Shown one piece after another: positions 1 through 8,344 of a stretch of 64,000 bases of DNA; the stretch's first letter is position 1, and each line of letters opens with the position of its first letter. The stretch comes from Cyanobacterium aponinum PCC 10605. GTDB lineage: Bacteria; Cyanobacteriota; Cyanobacteriia; Cyanobacteriales; Cyanobacteriaceae. Position numbers and translations under genes: made by a program. The notes below the pieces were generated by a model. That model saw nothing but the letters and a program-made list of their open reading frames with translations. It was not told the origin of the DNA and searched no databases. Location of the stretch: the NCBI RefSeq assembly GCF_000317675.1, contig NC_019776.1, forward strand, positions 1,116,001 through 1,180,000, given 5' to 3'.

Positions 1-162
1 TCATCCTATCAATTATATTTAGAACCTTTAGACTTTATTTCTGCCCAAAATAAAACAATGAAAATAATGGCTTCCAACTCGATCGAGAAATATTTAAAAA
101 CTCAAAAACAAGCCCTAGCAAAATTTTTTAGGCTTACCCAACTACAAAATAGTCGTCAATAA
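1..162 (+). CDS. C-terminal fragment of an unknown protein
   Basis: An open frame runs from the first base of the window to a TAA at 160-162 and gives 53 residues. The gene begins outside the window. The tail is rich in Lys, Gln and Ser (it ends ...QLQNSRQ) with no motif I recognise. It lies 30 bp before the ferredoxin gene on the same strand, so it may be the preceding member of the same operon. Function cannot be assigned from this fragment. Confidence 0.55.
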   Translation, partial: SSYQLYLEPLDFISAQNKTMKIMASNSIEKYLKTQKQALAKFFRLTQLQNSRQ

Positions 163-192
163 AAACTTAAATCCCTTTTATTTATTAACCCA

Positions 193-477
193 ATGCTTTG
201 TAAAATATCTTTCACCAATAATGAGTTTCCCCCCCTTGAACTTCCTGCTCACCAATCATTAGCAGACCATTTAACTGCCCAAAATTCCCCTATTTTATTT
301 GGTTGTCGTACAGGTTTATGTGGTACTTGTTTAGTCGAAATTATCGGGAATATTCCTCCCCCAAAGGAAGAAGAAAAAGAAGTATTACAAATTTTAGCCC
401 CTGAAAACCCCAGAGTCCGTTTAGCTTGTCAACTGGATTTAACTCAAGATATAACCATTAAAACTTATGAAGTTTGA
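193..477 (+). CDS. 2Fe-2S plant-type ferredoxin
   Basis: A 94-residue soluble electron carrier. The plant-type [2Fe-2S] ligand set is visible as Cys38, Cys43, Cys46 and Cys79 (CRTGLCGTC, then ACQL). It is close to the usual length for this family but diverges from the photosynthetic PetF. Its 3' end overlaps the start of the Rieske oxygenase by 11 bp, so the two are almost certainly co-translated. The inference is that it is the dedicated electron donor to that oxygenase or to the membrane hydroxylase that follows. The ATG at 193 is the only sensible start. Confidence 0.9.
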   Translation: MLCKISFTNNEFPPLELPAHQSLADHLTAQNSPILFGCRTGLCGTCLVEIIGNIPPPKEEEKEVLQILAPENPRVRLACQLDLTQDITIKTYEV

Positions 478-1489
478 AGATTTTTGGTATGTAGTCGCTC
501 TAAGTAAACAATTAAAATCGAATCAAGTTTTAAGTCGTCAAGTTTTGGGGGAATGGTTGGCAATTTTTAGAACAAAGAATGGTAAACCAGTTGCCTTACA
601 AGATCGTTGTACTCACCGCAATAGTCGTTTATCTTGTGGTAAAGTCCAACAAGGGTATTTACAATGTCCTTATCATGGTTGGGTTTATGATGAAAGTGGA
701 GGAGTTGTTTCTATTCCCTCTGAAGGAGAAAATTTTAAACCAAGGGCAAGTTTAAAAGCTAAACAATATCATACCTGTGAGCAGGATGGTTTTATCTATG
801 TCTGCTTAACAGAAGAAATCAAGCCACAGTTTTCCCCTTTTTCTATGCCATACTATCAACAACCCGGTTGGCATTATGTACGGGTGGTTCACCGTTTTAA
901 TAATAATGTTACTAATTGTGCTGAAAATTTTATTGATATTCCCCACACAGTTTCTGTACATCCGGGAATTTTTAGAAAATCCTACCAACAAAAATTAGAA
1001 ATGACTGTCACCCGCACTCAAGGAACTGTGATCGCTAACTATCACAATGAGGATACTAATTTGGGCTGGTGGACACGGTTTTTAAACCCTAGTCACCATA
1101 AGATTTATCACAGCGATCGCTTTTTTATGCCTAATATTACTTCCGTAGAATATCAATTTGCTCCTCGCCGTCACCTATTTATAACAAGTCAATCCGTACC
1201 TGAAACGGAAACCTCCACCTTAGTCTATACCGATGCCACTTTTTCCTATGGAATTTGGTCTTATTTAGCAACTCCTTTTGTTTCGTACACTGCGAAACGA
1301 ATTATTGGACAAGATGTAAAGATTTTGCAAATTCAGCAAGAAGTAATCGAAAAATATGGCGAGAAATTCGCCCACACTCAAGCAGATACCATTCATGTTT
1401 TTGTAGAATCAATTAGGAAGGCGATCGCACAGGGGAAAGATCCCCGAACCCTTCCAGATAAAACCATTGAAGTTACCTTTTGGGTTTAA
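467..1489 (+). CDS. Rieske 2Fe-2S aromatic-ring-hydroxylating-type oxygenase
   Basis: A 340-residue non-haem iron oxygenase subunit. The N-terminal Rieske domain has Cys48-x-His50 and Cys67-x2-His70 (CTH...CPYH). The catalytic domain has the mononuclear-iron motif ENFIDIPHTVSVH, with His160 and His165. Family members use O2 and electrons from a ferredoxin to hydroxylate or demethylate aromatic or lipid substrates; the chlorophyllide a oxygenase/PaO-like group is the nearest relative by feel. It starts inside the ferredoxin gene and is followed 3 bp later by a membrane hydroxylase gene. The substrate is not deducible. Confidence 0.85.
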   Translation: MKFEDFWYVVALSKQLKSNQVLSRQVLGEWLAIFRTKNGKPVALQDRCTHRNSRLSCGKVQQGYLQCPYHGWVYDESGGVVSIPSEGENFKPRASLKAKQYHTCEQDGFIYVCLTEEIKPQFSPFSMPYYQQPGWHYVRVVHRFNNNVTNCAENFIDIPHTVSVHPGIFRKSYQQKLEMTVTRTQGTVIANYHNEDTNLGWWTRFLNPSHHKIYHSDRFFMPNITSVEYQFAPRRHLFITSQSVPETETSTLVYTDATFSYGIWSYLATPFVSYTAKRIIGQDVKILQIQQEVIEKYGEKFAHTQADTIHVFVESIRKAIAQGKDPRTLPDKTIEVTFWV

Positions 1490-1492
1490 CCG

Positions 1493-2236
1493 ATGTTTCC
1501 TATAATTATATTTTGGCTATTTTTTGCAACTACCCTATTACAAAGCAAACAAAGAAAGCTATTAATTACAAAATCTCTACAGGACTGGTTTTTAGATGGC
1601 ATCGGTTTATGTTTTCAGGGAGCAATTATTCCCTTACTTCAAATAGGAATAGCAACACATTTATATCAAAAAATCTTACCACAGAGCCAAGGATGTCTAA
1701 TCATTGAACCTTGGTTAGGTTTTATTATTAGCTTTGTTATTGTTGACTATATTTATTATTGGACTCATCGCTTATTGTTTCATGAAATACTATTTTCTGT
1801 TCATGCAGTTCATCACAGCGTAACTCAAATGGATATGTTAGGGACTTCTCGTAACACTTTATGGTCAAGTTTGTTCCTTCCTTATATCTGGCTAAATAGT
1901 TTAATGTTATATTTATTGAGTGATTATCGGGGATACGCCTTCGGCTTCTTGTTGACTTGTTTGTTAGATTTATGGCGACATAGTTCGTGGAATTTGCCTG
2001 AAAATAATATAATTCACCGAATCTTGAATCCATGGCTTATCTTACCCCAAGATCACGCCCATCACCACTGTGGAGATAAACTGGGAAATTTTGCCGCTAA
2101 CTTAAAACTTTGGGATATTTTTCATGGCACTTATATCAAACCCAACTACCACGATGAAAATATGGGAATTACTTTAAATATCAATATAGTTCAAAAGCTA
2201 TTTTTTCCTTTTACTCCCTTTAATAAAGAAGATTGA
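1493..2236 (+). CDS. Membrane sterol desaturase / fatty-acid hydroxylase superfamily protein
   Basis: A 247-residue integral membrane protein with hydrophobic segments near residues 1-15, 40-60, 72-90 and 125-160. The histidine clusters of the di-iron hydroxylase superfamily are present: His92...His97 (HRLLFH), HAVHH at 104-108, His163, DHAHHH at 187-192 and His211. Such enzymes hydroxylate or desaturate lipid chains or carotenoid rings, using electrons that typically come from ferredoxin in cyanobacteria. The start lies 3 bp after the Rieske stop, so it belongs to the same operon. The substrate is unknown. Confidence 0.85.
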   Translation: MFPIIIFWLFFATTLLQSKQRKLLITKSLQDWFLDGIGLCFQGAIIPLLQIGIATHLYQKILPQSQGCLIIEPWLGFIISFVIVDYIYYWTHRLLFHEILFSVHAVHHSVTQMDMLGTSRNTLWSSLFLPYIWLNSLMLYLLSDYRGYAFGFLLTCLLDLWRHSSWNLPENNIIHRILNPWLILPQDHAHHHCGDKLGNFAANLKLWDIFHGTYIKPNYHDENMGITLNINIVQKLFFPFTPFNKED

Positions 2237-2239
2237 GAG

Positions 2240-2420
2240 TTCGGAAAGAGATGTCAGGTATCAGGTTTAGGGGAGTAATGAGTAACGAGTAACGAGTAAC
2301 AAGTAATTATCAACTATTCACTATTTACCTTTGCCCTCCCCCGTATCGAGGGGATAAAGGGGGGTTTACCCTTTGCTCTTTTCGTCATCACTCTATAAAA
2401 ATTTATCTCGAACTCAGGTC
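2240..2420. repeat. Composite dispersed repeat
   Basis: The gap holds modules seen many times elsewhere in the window: gtcaggtatcaggtt, a tandem agtaacgagtaacgagtaac block, ttatcaactattcactattt, and the terminal module cgtcatcac...ctcgaactcaggt at about 2381-2419. Close relatives are at 47690-47729 and 51199-51240. Because this last module is repeat DNA, an upstream ATG at 2373 inside it is unlikely to be the real start of the next gene. Confidence 0.75.
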
Positions 2421-3080
2421 ATGACAATACTTAGCAAAATACTATATGTTTTTCCAACCCTTATTTTACTTTTAGTTTTCAGTAATTTATTTTGGTTAAT
2501 AATTAACCCAAGTTTTCTGCCTTTATTTACACTATTTATTTGTTTGTATATTATTCCTTTATTAGTTTATCGTATTCACCAATATTTTTATCCTAATCTT
2601 GAAGGTATTAGCTATTTGAAAGGCAAAGAATATAATCCTTGGTGGGGGACTCAGCAAATTCAAATTATTTATAATAGTTTCTCTTTCTTAGAAAAAATTT
2701 TACACTTAGTACCCGGATTATTTTCTCTTTGGTTACGCTTATGGGGAGCAAAAATAGGCAAAAACGTTTATTGGGTTCCGACTGTGTCTATTCTCGATCG
2801 CCCCTTGATTGAAGTCGGTGATGGGGTTATTATTGGTCATCACACCGTATTTTGTTCACACAATGTTAAACCAAAAAAAGATAACTTGATAGTTTTTACA
2901 AAAAAAATAAAAGTTGGAAACTATGCTTTTATAAGTGGAGATGTGGGACTAGCCCCCGGAGTAGAGATTGAAGACAAAGCATTTGTACCTTATGGAGAAA
3001 AACTTTATCCCCGAGTTAAATTAAAAGCTAACAAAACAGAAAATGATAACTCTCTTTCTACTCAAGTAAAAGAAAATTAA
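2421..3080 (+). CDS. Membrane-anchored hexapeptide-repeat acyltransferase
   Basis: About 219 residues from the ATG at 2421. An in-frame ATG at 2373 lies within a dispersed repeat and is rejected as the start. Two hydrophobic segments lie in the first 60 residues. The C-terminal half carries left-handed beta-helix-type repeats (IGKNVYWVP, IEVGDGVIIGHHTVF, VGNYAFISGDVGLAPGVEI, IEDKAFVPYG). Proteins of this fold transfer acyl groups from CoA or ACP. It lies 7 bp before the GH3-like gene, so it plausibly acts in the same pathway. The acceptor is unknown. Confidence 0.75.
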   Translation: MTILSKILYVFPTLILLLVFSNLFWLIINPSFLPLFTLFICLYIIPLLVYRIHQYFYPNLEGISYLKGKEYNPWWGTQQIQIIYNSFSFLEKILHLVPGLFSLWLRLWGAKIGKNVYWVPTVSILDRPLIEVGDGVIIGHHTVFCSHNVKPKKDNLIVFTKKIKVGNYAFISGDVGLAPGVEIEDKAFVPYGEKLYPRVKLKANKTENDNSLSTQVKEN

Positions 3081-3087
3081 AATCTAA

Positions 3088-4548
3088 ATGTCCCAACTTT
3101 TTATCAAGGGTTTAAGTGCCGTATTTTTCCCCTTTTATCAAAAATTTCACCTAGATTTGCAAGATTTCCAAAAGGCACAAAATAAAGTCAAAAATAAAGT
3201 TATTCAAAAATTAAATAAAACCGCTTATGGTTCTAAATTAAAACTTAAAAATTTAGAAGATTGGGGAAACATTCCTATTGTAGATTATGACTCTCTAAAA
3301 CCTTGGATTGCACAACAACGTCAACAACCAAATTCTGCGATTATAACACCAGAAAAAATACATTTTTGGGAATGTACCTCCGGAAGTACAGGATCAAAAA
3401 AATGGATTCCTTATACTACTTCACTCCTAGCTAGTTTCAGTAATATGTTTTGTATTTGGGCTTATGATTTAATTAGTAATGGTCCGGCTTTTTCCAGTGG
3501 TAAAACCTATCTTTGCATTTCTCCTGAAATTGGTACAACTGGGCAAGGAATTGATGATTCTAAGTATCTTAATCCTTTACTAAAATGGTTATTAGGGAAG
3601 TTTTTATTGCGAATAAAAGGGCATTTTTCCACAGTGGAGGATTTTCGTTGGAGTTTAGCTTGTGCATTACTTCAAGCCCCTGATTTAGAAACTTTTTCTC
3701 TTTGGAGTCCTAGTTTTTTAACCACTCAATTAGACTTTATTCAGACAAACAATCGACAATTACAATCTTGTTTAGTCAATAAGATAAGTTCAAGACGTTT
3801 GAGCTTACTAGGAGAAAGTGAAATTAATTGGTCTGAATTATGGTCTGAATTAAAATTGATTTCCTGTTGGGATTGTAACTATGCCGCAGACTCGGCGGAA
3901 ATTCTCAAACAATATTTTCCTAAAGTTTTTTTGCAGGGAAAAGGTTTATTGGCAACAGAAGCACCGATGACTATTCCTTTAATTCCCGTTAAGGGATTTG
4001 TACCTTTACTAAATCAGGTTGTTTTTGAATTTTTAACTTCGGAAGGAGAGATTTGTAATTTAAGAGAATTGGAAGTGGGAAAAACCTATGAGTTAGTGAT
4101 TTCTCAGTTGGGGGGCTTGTCTCGTTATCGAATAGGCGATCGCATTCAGGTTTCCCATTGGCATCTTAATACTCCCTGTTTGAATTTTGTCGGCAGGGGT
4201 GAGCAGATTAGTGATTTAGTGGGAGAAAAATTAAATATTGAATTTGTCAGAGAATGTTTGAATAATTTTTTAAAATGGGGTTTTTGTTGTTTAGTACCCG
4301 TTTCGGGAAATCCTCCTCATTACTGTCTTTTACTCGAACAAGCACAGGAAGAAGAAGAAGAAATTATCCGAAAATTAGAAACTGCTTTACAAGAGAATTT
4401 CCACTACCGTAAAGCGCGACAATTTGGACAACTTGACAGGGTAAAAGTGATTATCAATCCACAAGTTTCTCAATGGTTACGAGGAAATAAGAGATTGGGT
4501 GATGGAAAGTATCCTATCCTAGTCACAAAACCGTTAAATTTAACGTAA
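3088..4548 (+). CDS. GH3-family adenylate-forming enzyme
   Basis: A 486-residue acyl-adenylating enzyme related to plant GH3 acyl-amido synthetases and F390-synthetase-like ligases. The ATP-binding loop is ECTSGSTGSKKWIPYT near residues 94-109. A later GLSRYRIGDRI motif (about 346-356) and the FVGRGEQISDLVGEKL segment (about 368-383) match the hinge and C-terminal lid of ANL-like enzymes. GH3 proteins activate a carboxylate with ATP and pass it to an amine. Here it closes an operon of oxygenase, hydroxylase and acyltransferase, which suggests a modified lipid or acid conjugate (inference). Confidence 0.75.
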   Translation: MSQLFIKGLSAVFFPFYQKFHLDLQDFQKAQNKVKNKVIQKLNKTAYGSKLKLKNLEDWGNIPIVDYDSLKPWIAQQRQQPNSAIITPEKIHFWECTSGSTGSKKWIPYTTSLLASFSNMFCIWAYDLISNGPAFSSGKTYLCISPEIGTTGQGIDDSKYLNPLLKWLLGKFLLRIKGHFSTVEDFRWSLACALLQAPDLETFSLWSPSFLTTQLDFIQTNNRQLQSCLVNKISSRRLSLLGESEINWSELWSELKLISCWDCNYAADSAEILKQYFPKVFLQGKGLLATEAPMTIPLIPVKGFVPLLNQVVFEFLTSEGEICNLRELEVGKTYELVISQLGGLSRYRIGDRIQVSHWHLNTPCLNFVGRGEQISDLVGEKLNIEFVRECLNNFLKWGFCCLVPVSGNPPHYCLLLEQAQEEEEEIIRKLETALQENFHYRKARQFGQLDRVKVIINPQVSQWLRGNKRLGDGKYPILVTKPLNLT

Positions 4549-4694
4549 ATGGCAAAAGAAGTCCCTAATCTCAGCATAGCGGATTAGCGGATGAATTGTG
4601 CCTCGATAAAAAAAATATCCGTAGGATTCGACACAAAACCAAAATCATTACTTATAATAAATTTATTGGCAACCTAAGTTAGCAATAAACCTCA

Positions 4695-5915
4695 ATGCAC
4701 AGAGCGATAAAAGTCAGAATCTATCCCAACAAAACCCAAGCCAAGAAATTATCTCAGGTTATGGGTTGTTGTCGTTGGTGGTATAACTACGCTCTAAACT
4801 TGTGTGTTGACACTTATAAAGCTACAGGTAAGACACTAAAGCAAGTAGCCCTTAATAAGTATCTCCCTAAGCTAAAAAAAGAGGAAGATACGGCTTGGTT
4901 AGGAGATTGTTACTCACAATGTCTGCAATCAACAACTCTTAATCTGACTAAGGCTTTCAAAAACTTCTTTGAAGGTAGAGCCAAATACCCCAGATACAAG
5001 TCATATCAAGGAAGACAGTCTTGCCAATATCCCCAAAATGTCTCGATAGTTGATGGATGTCTCAAAATTCCCCAACTGGGCTTAGTAAAAGCAGTTATTC
5101 ATCGGATATTTGAAGGTGAGATTAAGACTGTAACAGTAAGCAAAACTCCTACTGGTAAATACTATGCAAGTATATTATTTGATACCAAACAAACATTTCC
5201 TGAAGTAACAATTACGGGAAAAGTCTGTGGTATTGACTTAGGAATCAAAGATTTTGCTATTGTTCATGATGGCAGGAAAACCAGTAAGTACGCTAACCCT
5301 AGACACATCAAAAAACATGAAAAAAACTTAGCTCGGAAACAACAAAAATTAGCCCGTAAACAAAAAGGCTCTAAGAATAGAGAAAAAGCTCGTAAGCTAG
5401 TTGCTAAAGTTCACGAACGCATAAGCAATGCCCGTCAAGACTTCCTACACAAACTCTCAAGAAAGATTGTGAATAACAATCAAGTGGTAGTCATTGAGCA
5501 GTTGAATATCAAGGGTATGGTTCGGAATCACAACTTAGCGAAAGCAATATCTGATGTCGGTTGGGGAACATTGATCAATTTCCTAGACTATAAACTCAAG
5601 CAAAAAGGTGGGTTATTAGTAGAGATAGACAGATGGTTTCCTAGCTCTAAAACTTGCTCTCATTGTCATTATCAAATGTCTGAAATGCCATTAGAGATAA
5701 GAGAATGGACTTGTCCAAGTTGTGGTAGTCATCATGATAGGGATGAGAACGCAAGTAAAAATATTAGAGCAGAAGGCATCAGAAAAATACAGACGGATGG
5801 AACAGCCGTCTCTGCATCTGGAGGATCGGTAAGACCAAAAGGCGGACGTAAATCCGTTTTGAGGCACGAACCTGTGAAAGATGAAGCTCCCGACTCAGCG
5901 ATAGCGGTCGGGTAG
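4695..5915 (+). CDS. tnpB: RNA-guided nuclease TnpB (IS200/IS605, IS1341-type)
   Basis: A 406-residue transposon-encoded TnpB, the family ancestral to Cas12. An N-terminal OrfB helix-turn-helix region is followed by the RuvC triad: Asp181 (GIDLGIKDF), Glu268 (VVIEQLNIKGM) and Asp350 (HHDRDENASKNI). The zinc ribbon has Cys321, Cys324, Cys340 and Cys343. All key residues are intact and there is no frameshift. No TnpA transposase is present, so this is a solo element that would need TnpA in trans. The stop codon sits in the right-end hairpin, as expected where the guide (omega) RNA overlaps the 3' end of tnpB. Confidence 0.93.
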   Translation: MHRAIKVRIYPNKTQAKKLSQVMGCCRWWYNYALNLCVDTYKATGKTLKQVALNKYLPKLKKEEDTAWLGDCYSQCLQSTTLNLTKAFKNFFEGRAKYPRYKSYQGRQSCQYPQNVSIVDGCLKIPQLGLVKAVIHRIFEGEIKTVTVSKTPTGKYYASILFDTKQTFPEVTITGKVCGIDLGIKDFAIVHDGRKTSKYANPRHIKKHEKNLARKQQKLARKQKGSKNREKARKLVAKVHERISNARQDFLHKLSRKIVNNNQVVVIEQLNIKGMVRNHNLAKAISDVGWGTLINFLDYKLKQKGGLLVEIDRWFPSSKTCSHCHYQMSEMPLEIREWTCPSCGSHHDRDENASKNIRAEGIRKIQTDGTAVSASGGSVRPKGGRKSVLRHEPVKDEAPDSAIAVG

Positions 5916-5925
5916 TAGTTCACAT
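5889..5925 (+). mobile_element. Right end of the TnpB element / omega-RNA scaffold hairpin
   Basis: CCCGAC at 5889-5894 pairs with GTCGGG at 5907-5912 around a 12-nt loop, and the TAG stop of tnpB follows immediately. In IS605-family elements the omega RNA ends at the right boundary and its guide is the adjacent host DNA. Here the boundary is probably near the TAGTTCAC at 5916-5923, which would make the guide come from about 5924 onward. The exact cleavage position is inferred. Confidence 0.6.
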
Positions 5926-5982
5926 ATAAGATAAACCACAATCCAGATTAAAAAATCAAACTTAATCTGCTAAGGCTTTCAA

Positions 5983-6055
5983 TGGAGCTAAGCGGATTCG
6001 AACCGCTGACTTTCACAATGCCATTGTGACACTCTACCAACTGAGTTATAGCCCC
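5983..6055 (-). tRNA. tRNA-Ala (anticodon GGC)
   Basis: A full cloverleaf reads on the minus strand. The acceptor is GGGGCTA/TAGCTCC with discriminator A, the D-arm contains AGTTGGTA, the anticodon stem TCACA/TGTGA surrounds loop ATGGCAT (anticodon GGC), and the T-arm is AGCGG-TTCGAAT-CCGCT. CCA is not encoded. It lies 67 bp downstream of the TnpB gene on the opposite strand. Confidence 0.95.
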
Positions 6056-6151
6056 TTAATGGTTTTTACCCCTAATATTGTAATTAATATTTCAGGAAAA
6101 ATCAACTTATATTAAAATGTAAAATAAAATATAACTTAAGCTATCACGAAA

Positions 6152-7555
6152 ATGGAGAACAGAGAACCCAGTGCTATTGATCAGTTAATGTTAGAGTTAA
6201 TCAATGTAGCAAGGGCAAATCCTCAACAAGAAGCCGATCGCCTCTTAAATGGACAGTTGAATGAGGGGGTATCTCCGAATAGTCTAATTACCTTAGCTCC
6301 TAAACAACCCTTAGCGTTTAATTATTATCTTATCGACTCGGCTTATAATCATAGTAGTTGGATGTTAGCTAATGATATTTTTAGTCATACGGGTATAGAT
6401 AACACTACTTCGCAACAACGTATGGCAAGAGCAGGATATGAATTTACTGCCCCTTGGGGGAGTGGAGAAAATATTGCATGGAAGGGGACAACCGGAGATT
6501 TAGATTTTAATGAGTTTGTAATTGATAACTATACCAACCTTTTTGTGGATGAAAATTATCCCAATCGAGGTCATCGTGTCAGTTTAATGAGAGATGAGTT
6601 TCAAGAAGTAGGCATTGCTTCTTTAGAAGGCATTTTTTCTCTTAATGGTAGAGATTATAATGCGGTGATGACTACCCAAAATTTTGCCTACAGTAAGAAG
6701 GATGGTGCTTTTTTAACGGGGGTAATTTACACCGATGAGATAATTGACGATAACTTTTATAGTCTTGGGGAGGGCATTGCTAATGTTCGTATTCTCGCAG
6801 AAAATTTAGATACAGGCGATCGCATCGAGACTGTTAATTTTTCCACTGGAGGTTATTCTTTATTTTTACCCTCTGGCACTTATGAGATTAGTTTTATTGG
6901 GAACTTAGATCAAGACCCTGCTGATGATATTGTGAAGAGTAAAGTAACCATTAGTGATGTAAATATTAAACTCGATTTAGCCACAGACGATCCTAATTTA
7001 GCCACGGGAATTCTTGCTTCCCCCACCGAAAATAATGAAACGGAAAACCCCGTAGAGGAAAACAACGTAGGCAATGAAAGCGAAACGAATCAAAGTACTG
7101 ATGATCTTTCTATGTTTATGGACACACCTATATATCGTCTGCAAAACCTTGATCGCCCCGGAACATATTTGTATGCTGGAGAGGAAGAAGTGAGAAATAT
7201 CGGGCGTAATTATCCTCAATTTCAATTAGAAGGGTTGGCTTTTAATGTGAGTGAAACCGCCGATGAAGATTTACTAACTATTTATCGCTTTCGGAATCAA
7301 AACATTGCAGGGACATATTTATTTGTAGGGGAAGAAGAAAAAAATAATATATTAGACAACTATCCTAATTTTATTCTCGAAGGCACTGCCTTTCATGTTA
7401 TTCCCCCTAGTAGCAATCAAGGTAATTCCATTTATCGTTTTCAAAACTCTGACCTTTTAGGTACTTACTTATTTGTGGGTGAAACCGAAAAAAATACCAT
7501 ATTGCAAGACTACTCTAATTTTATCCTAGAAGGAACAGCTTTTAATGTTATGTAA
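6152..7555 (+). CDS. CAP (SCP/PR1) domain protein with three C-terminal YRF...GTY repeats
   Basis: A 467-residue protein. Residues ~10-185 form a CAP/SCP-like domain (MLELINVARANPQQEADRLL start, then HSSWMLANDIFSHTG, GENIAWKG and NRGHRVSLM). A beta-rich linker follows at ~190-280 and an acidic Asn/Glu stretch at ~285-315. The end carries three tandem ~45-residue repeats (YRLQN...GTYLYAGEEE, YRFRN...GTYLFVGEEE, YRFQN...GTYLFVGETE) that resemble DUF5648 repeats. No obvious signal peptide is visible, although CAP proteins are usually extracellular. Function is unknown. Confidence 0.8.
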   Translation: MENREPSAIDQLMLELINVARANPQQEADRLLNGQLNEGVSPNSLITLAPKQPLAFNYYLIDSAYNHSSWMLANDIFSHTGIDNTTSQQRMARAGYEFTAPWGSGENIAWKGTTGDLDFNEFVIDNYTNLFVDENYPNRGHRVSLMRDEFQEVGIASLEGIFSLNGRDYNAVMTTQNFAYSKKDGAFLTGVIYTDEIIDDNFYSLGEGIANVRILAENLDTGDRIETVNFSTGGYSLFLPSGTYEISFIGNLDQDPADDIVKSKVTISDVNIKLDLATDDPNLATGILASPTENNETENPVEENNVGNESETNQSTDDLSMFMDTPIYRLQNLDRPGTYLYAGEEEVRNIGRNYPQFQLEGLAFNVSETADEDLLTIYRFRNQNIAGTYLFVGEEEKNNILDNYPNFILEGTAFHVIPPSSNQGNSIYRFQNSDLLGTYLFVGETEKNTILQDYSNFILEGTAFNVM

Positions 7556-7569
7556 AACTATCAAAAAAT

Positions 7570-7998
7570 ATGAATAAATATCTTTTTCATCTAGCTATAC
7601 CCATCAATGATATTGACACCGCAAAAAAATTTTATGGTGATATTTTAGGTTGTGATATTGGCAGAGAAAATCAACACGCTGTTATTTTCAACTTTTATGG
7701 ACATCAATTAGTAGGACATACTACCAAAGAAACTTTAGTACCGCCCTCAAGTATTTATCCCCGTCATTTTGGTATTATTTTTACAGAAGAATCCCATTGG
7801 AGTGATTTACTAAATAGATGTCAGGAAAAATATTTACAATTATATCAACAACCAAAACTCAGATTTAAGGGTGAAATTACAGAACATAAAACCTTTTTTT
7901 TACAAGACCCATTTTATAATATTTTGGAAATGAAATTTTATCGTCATTATGAAGCTATTTTTGGAGCAAATGATTTTCTAACTATCGGCGATCGATAA
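7570..7998 (+). CDS. VOC-family (glyoxalase/dioxygenase-fold) protein
   Basis: A 142-residue single-module vicinal-oxygen-chelate protein. It opens with FHLAIPINDIDTAKKFYGDILGC, the typical first beta-alpha-beta unit, and closes with FFLQDPFYNILEMKFY, where the metal-ligand Glu normally lies. Possible metal ligands are His8, a mid-protein His and the late Glu. It is 15 bp downstream of the CAP gene and probably co-transcribed. The substrate is unknown; family members include glyoxalases and extradiol dioxygenases. Confidence 0.8.
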   Translation: MNKYLFHLAIPINDIDTAKKFYGDILGCDIGRENQHAVIFNFYGHQLVGHTTKETLVPPSSIYPRHFGIIFTEESHWSDLLNRCQEKYLQLYQQPKLRFKGEITEHKTFFLQDPFYNILEMKFYRHYEAIFGANDFLTIGDR

Positions 7999-8097
7999 GA
8001 TAATATAATAACCTAAGTTCAGCACAATCATATCTTATTCATTAGGGGTTCAGGTTTGGTGTAGTCAATGGGGAATGGGTAAGAAATAAGTTTTTTG

Positions 8098-8286
8098 CTT
8101 CTTCAGAGTGTGGTTATGATAAATTAAGAGAAACAGGACTTCCATAACCTTTATTGAATAGTGTTTATAGTAAAACAAAAACTGAAAGTTTATAAATTAT
8201 TATTTAATAATCCTCTCTTGCCTCTTGCCTCTTGCCTCTTGCCTACCCTAACTAATAATTTACACGACGAGAAGTGATAGAGCCAT
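8098..8286 (-). repeat. Long dispersed repeat, inverted copy of 62293-62470
   Basis: The stretch from tcttcagagtgtggtta to gatagagcc is the reverse complement, with few changes, of 62293-62470. It includes a tandem CTCTTGC block at 8214-8243. A third, partial copy starts at about 42196. It fills most of the 346-bp gap 7999-8344. No ORF or RNA signature is visible in it. Confidence 0.8.
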
Positions 8287-8344
8287 TTTTTTATTTTTAA
8301 TTACTAACTGAAATTAACTTTTTTTCTAAAAACAAATGTAAATA

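Noticed and set aside
2373-2420. Upstream ATG for the acyltransferase gene
   Set aside because: It lies inside a dispersed repeat module found in several other gaps. The ATG at 2421 directly precedes the conserved membrane segment.
5732-5941. Minus-strand frame of 69 codons over the 3' end of tnpB
   Set aside because: It is a shadow of tnpB and its right-end hairpin.
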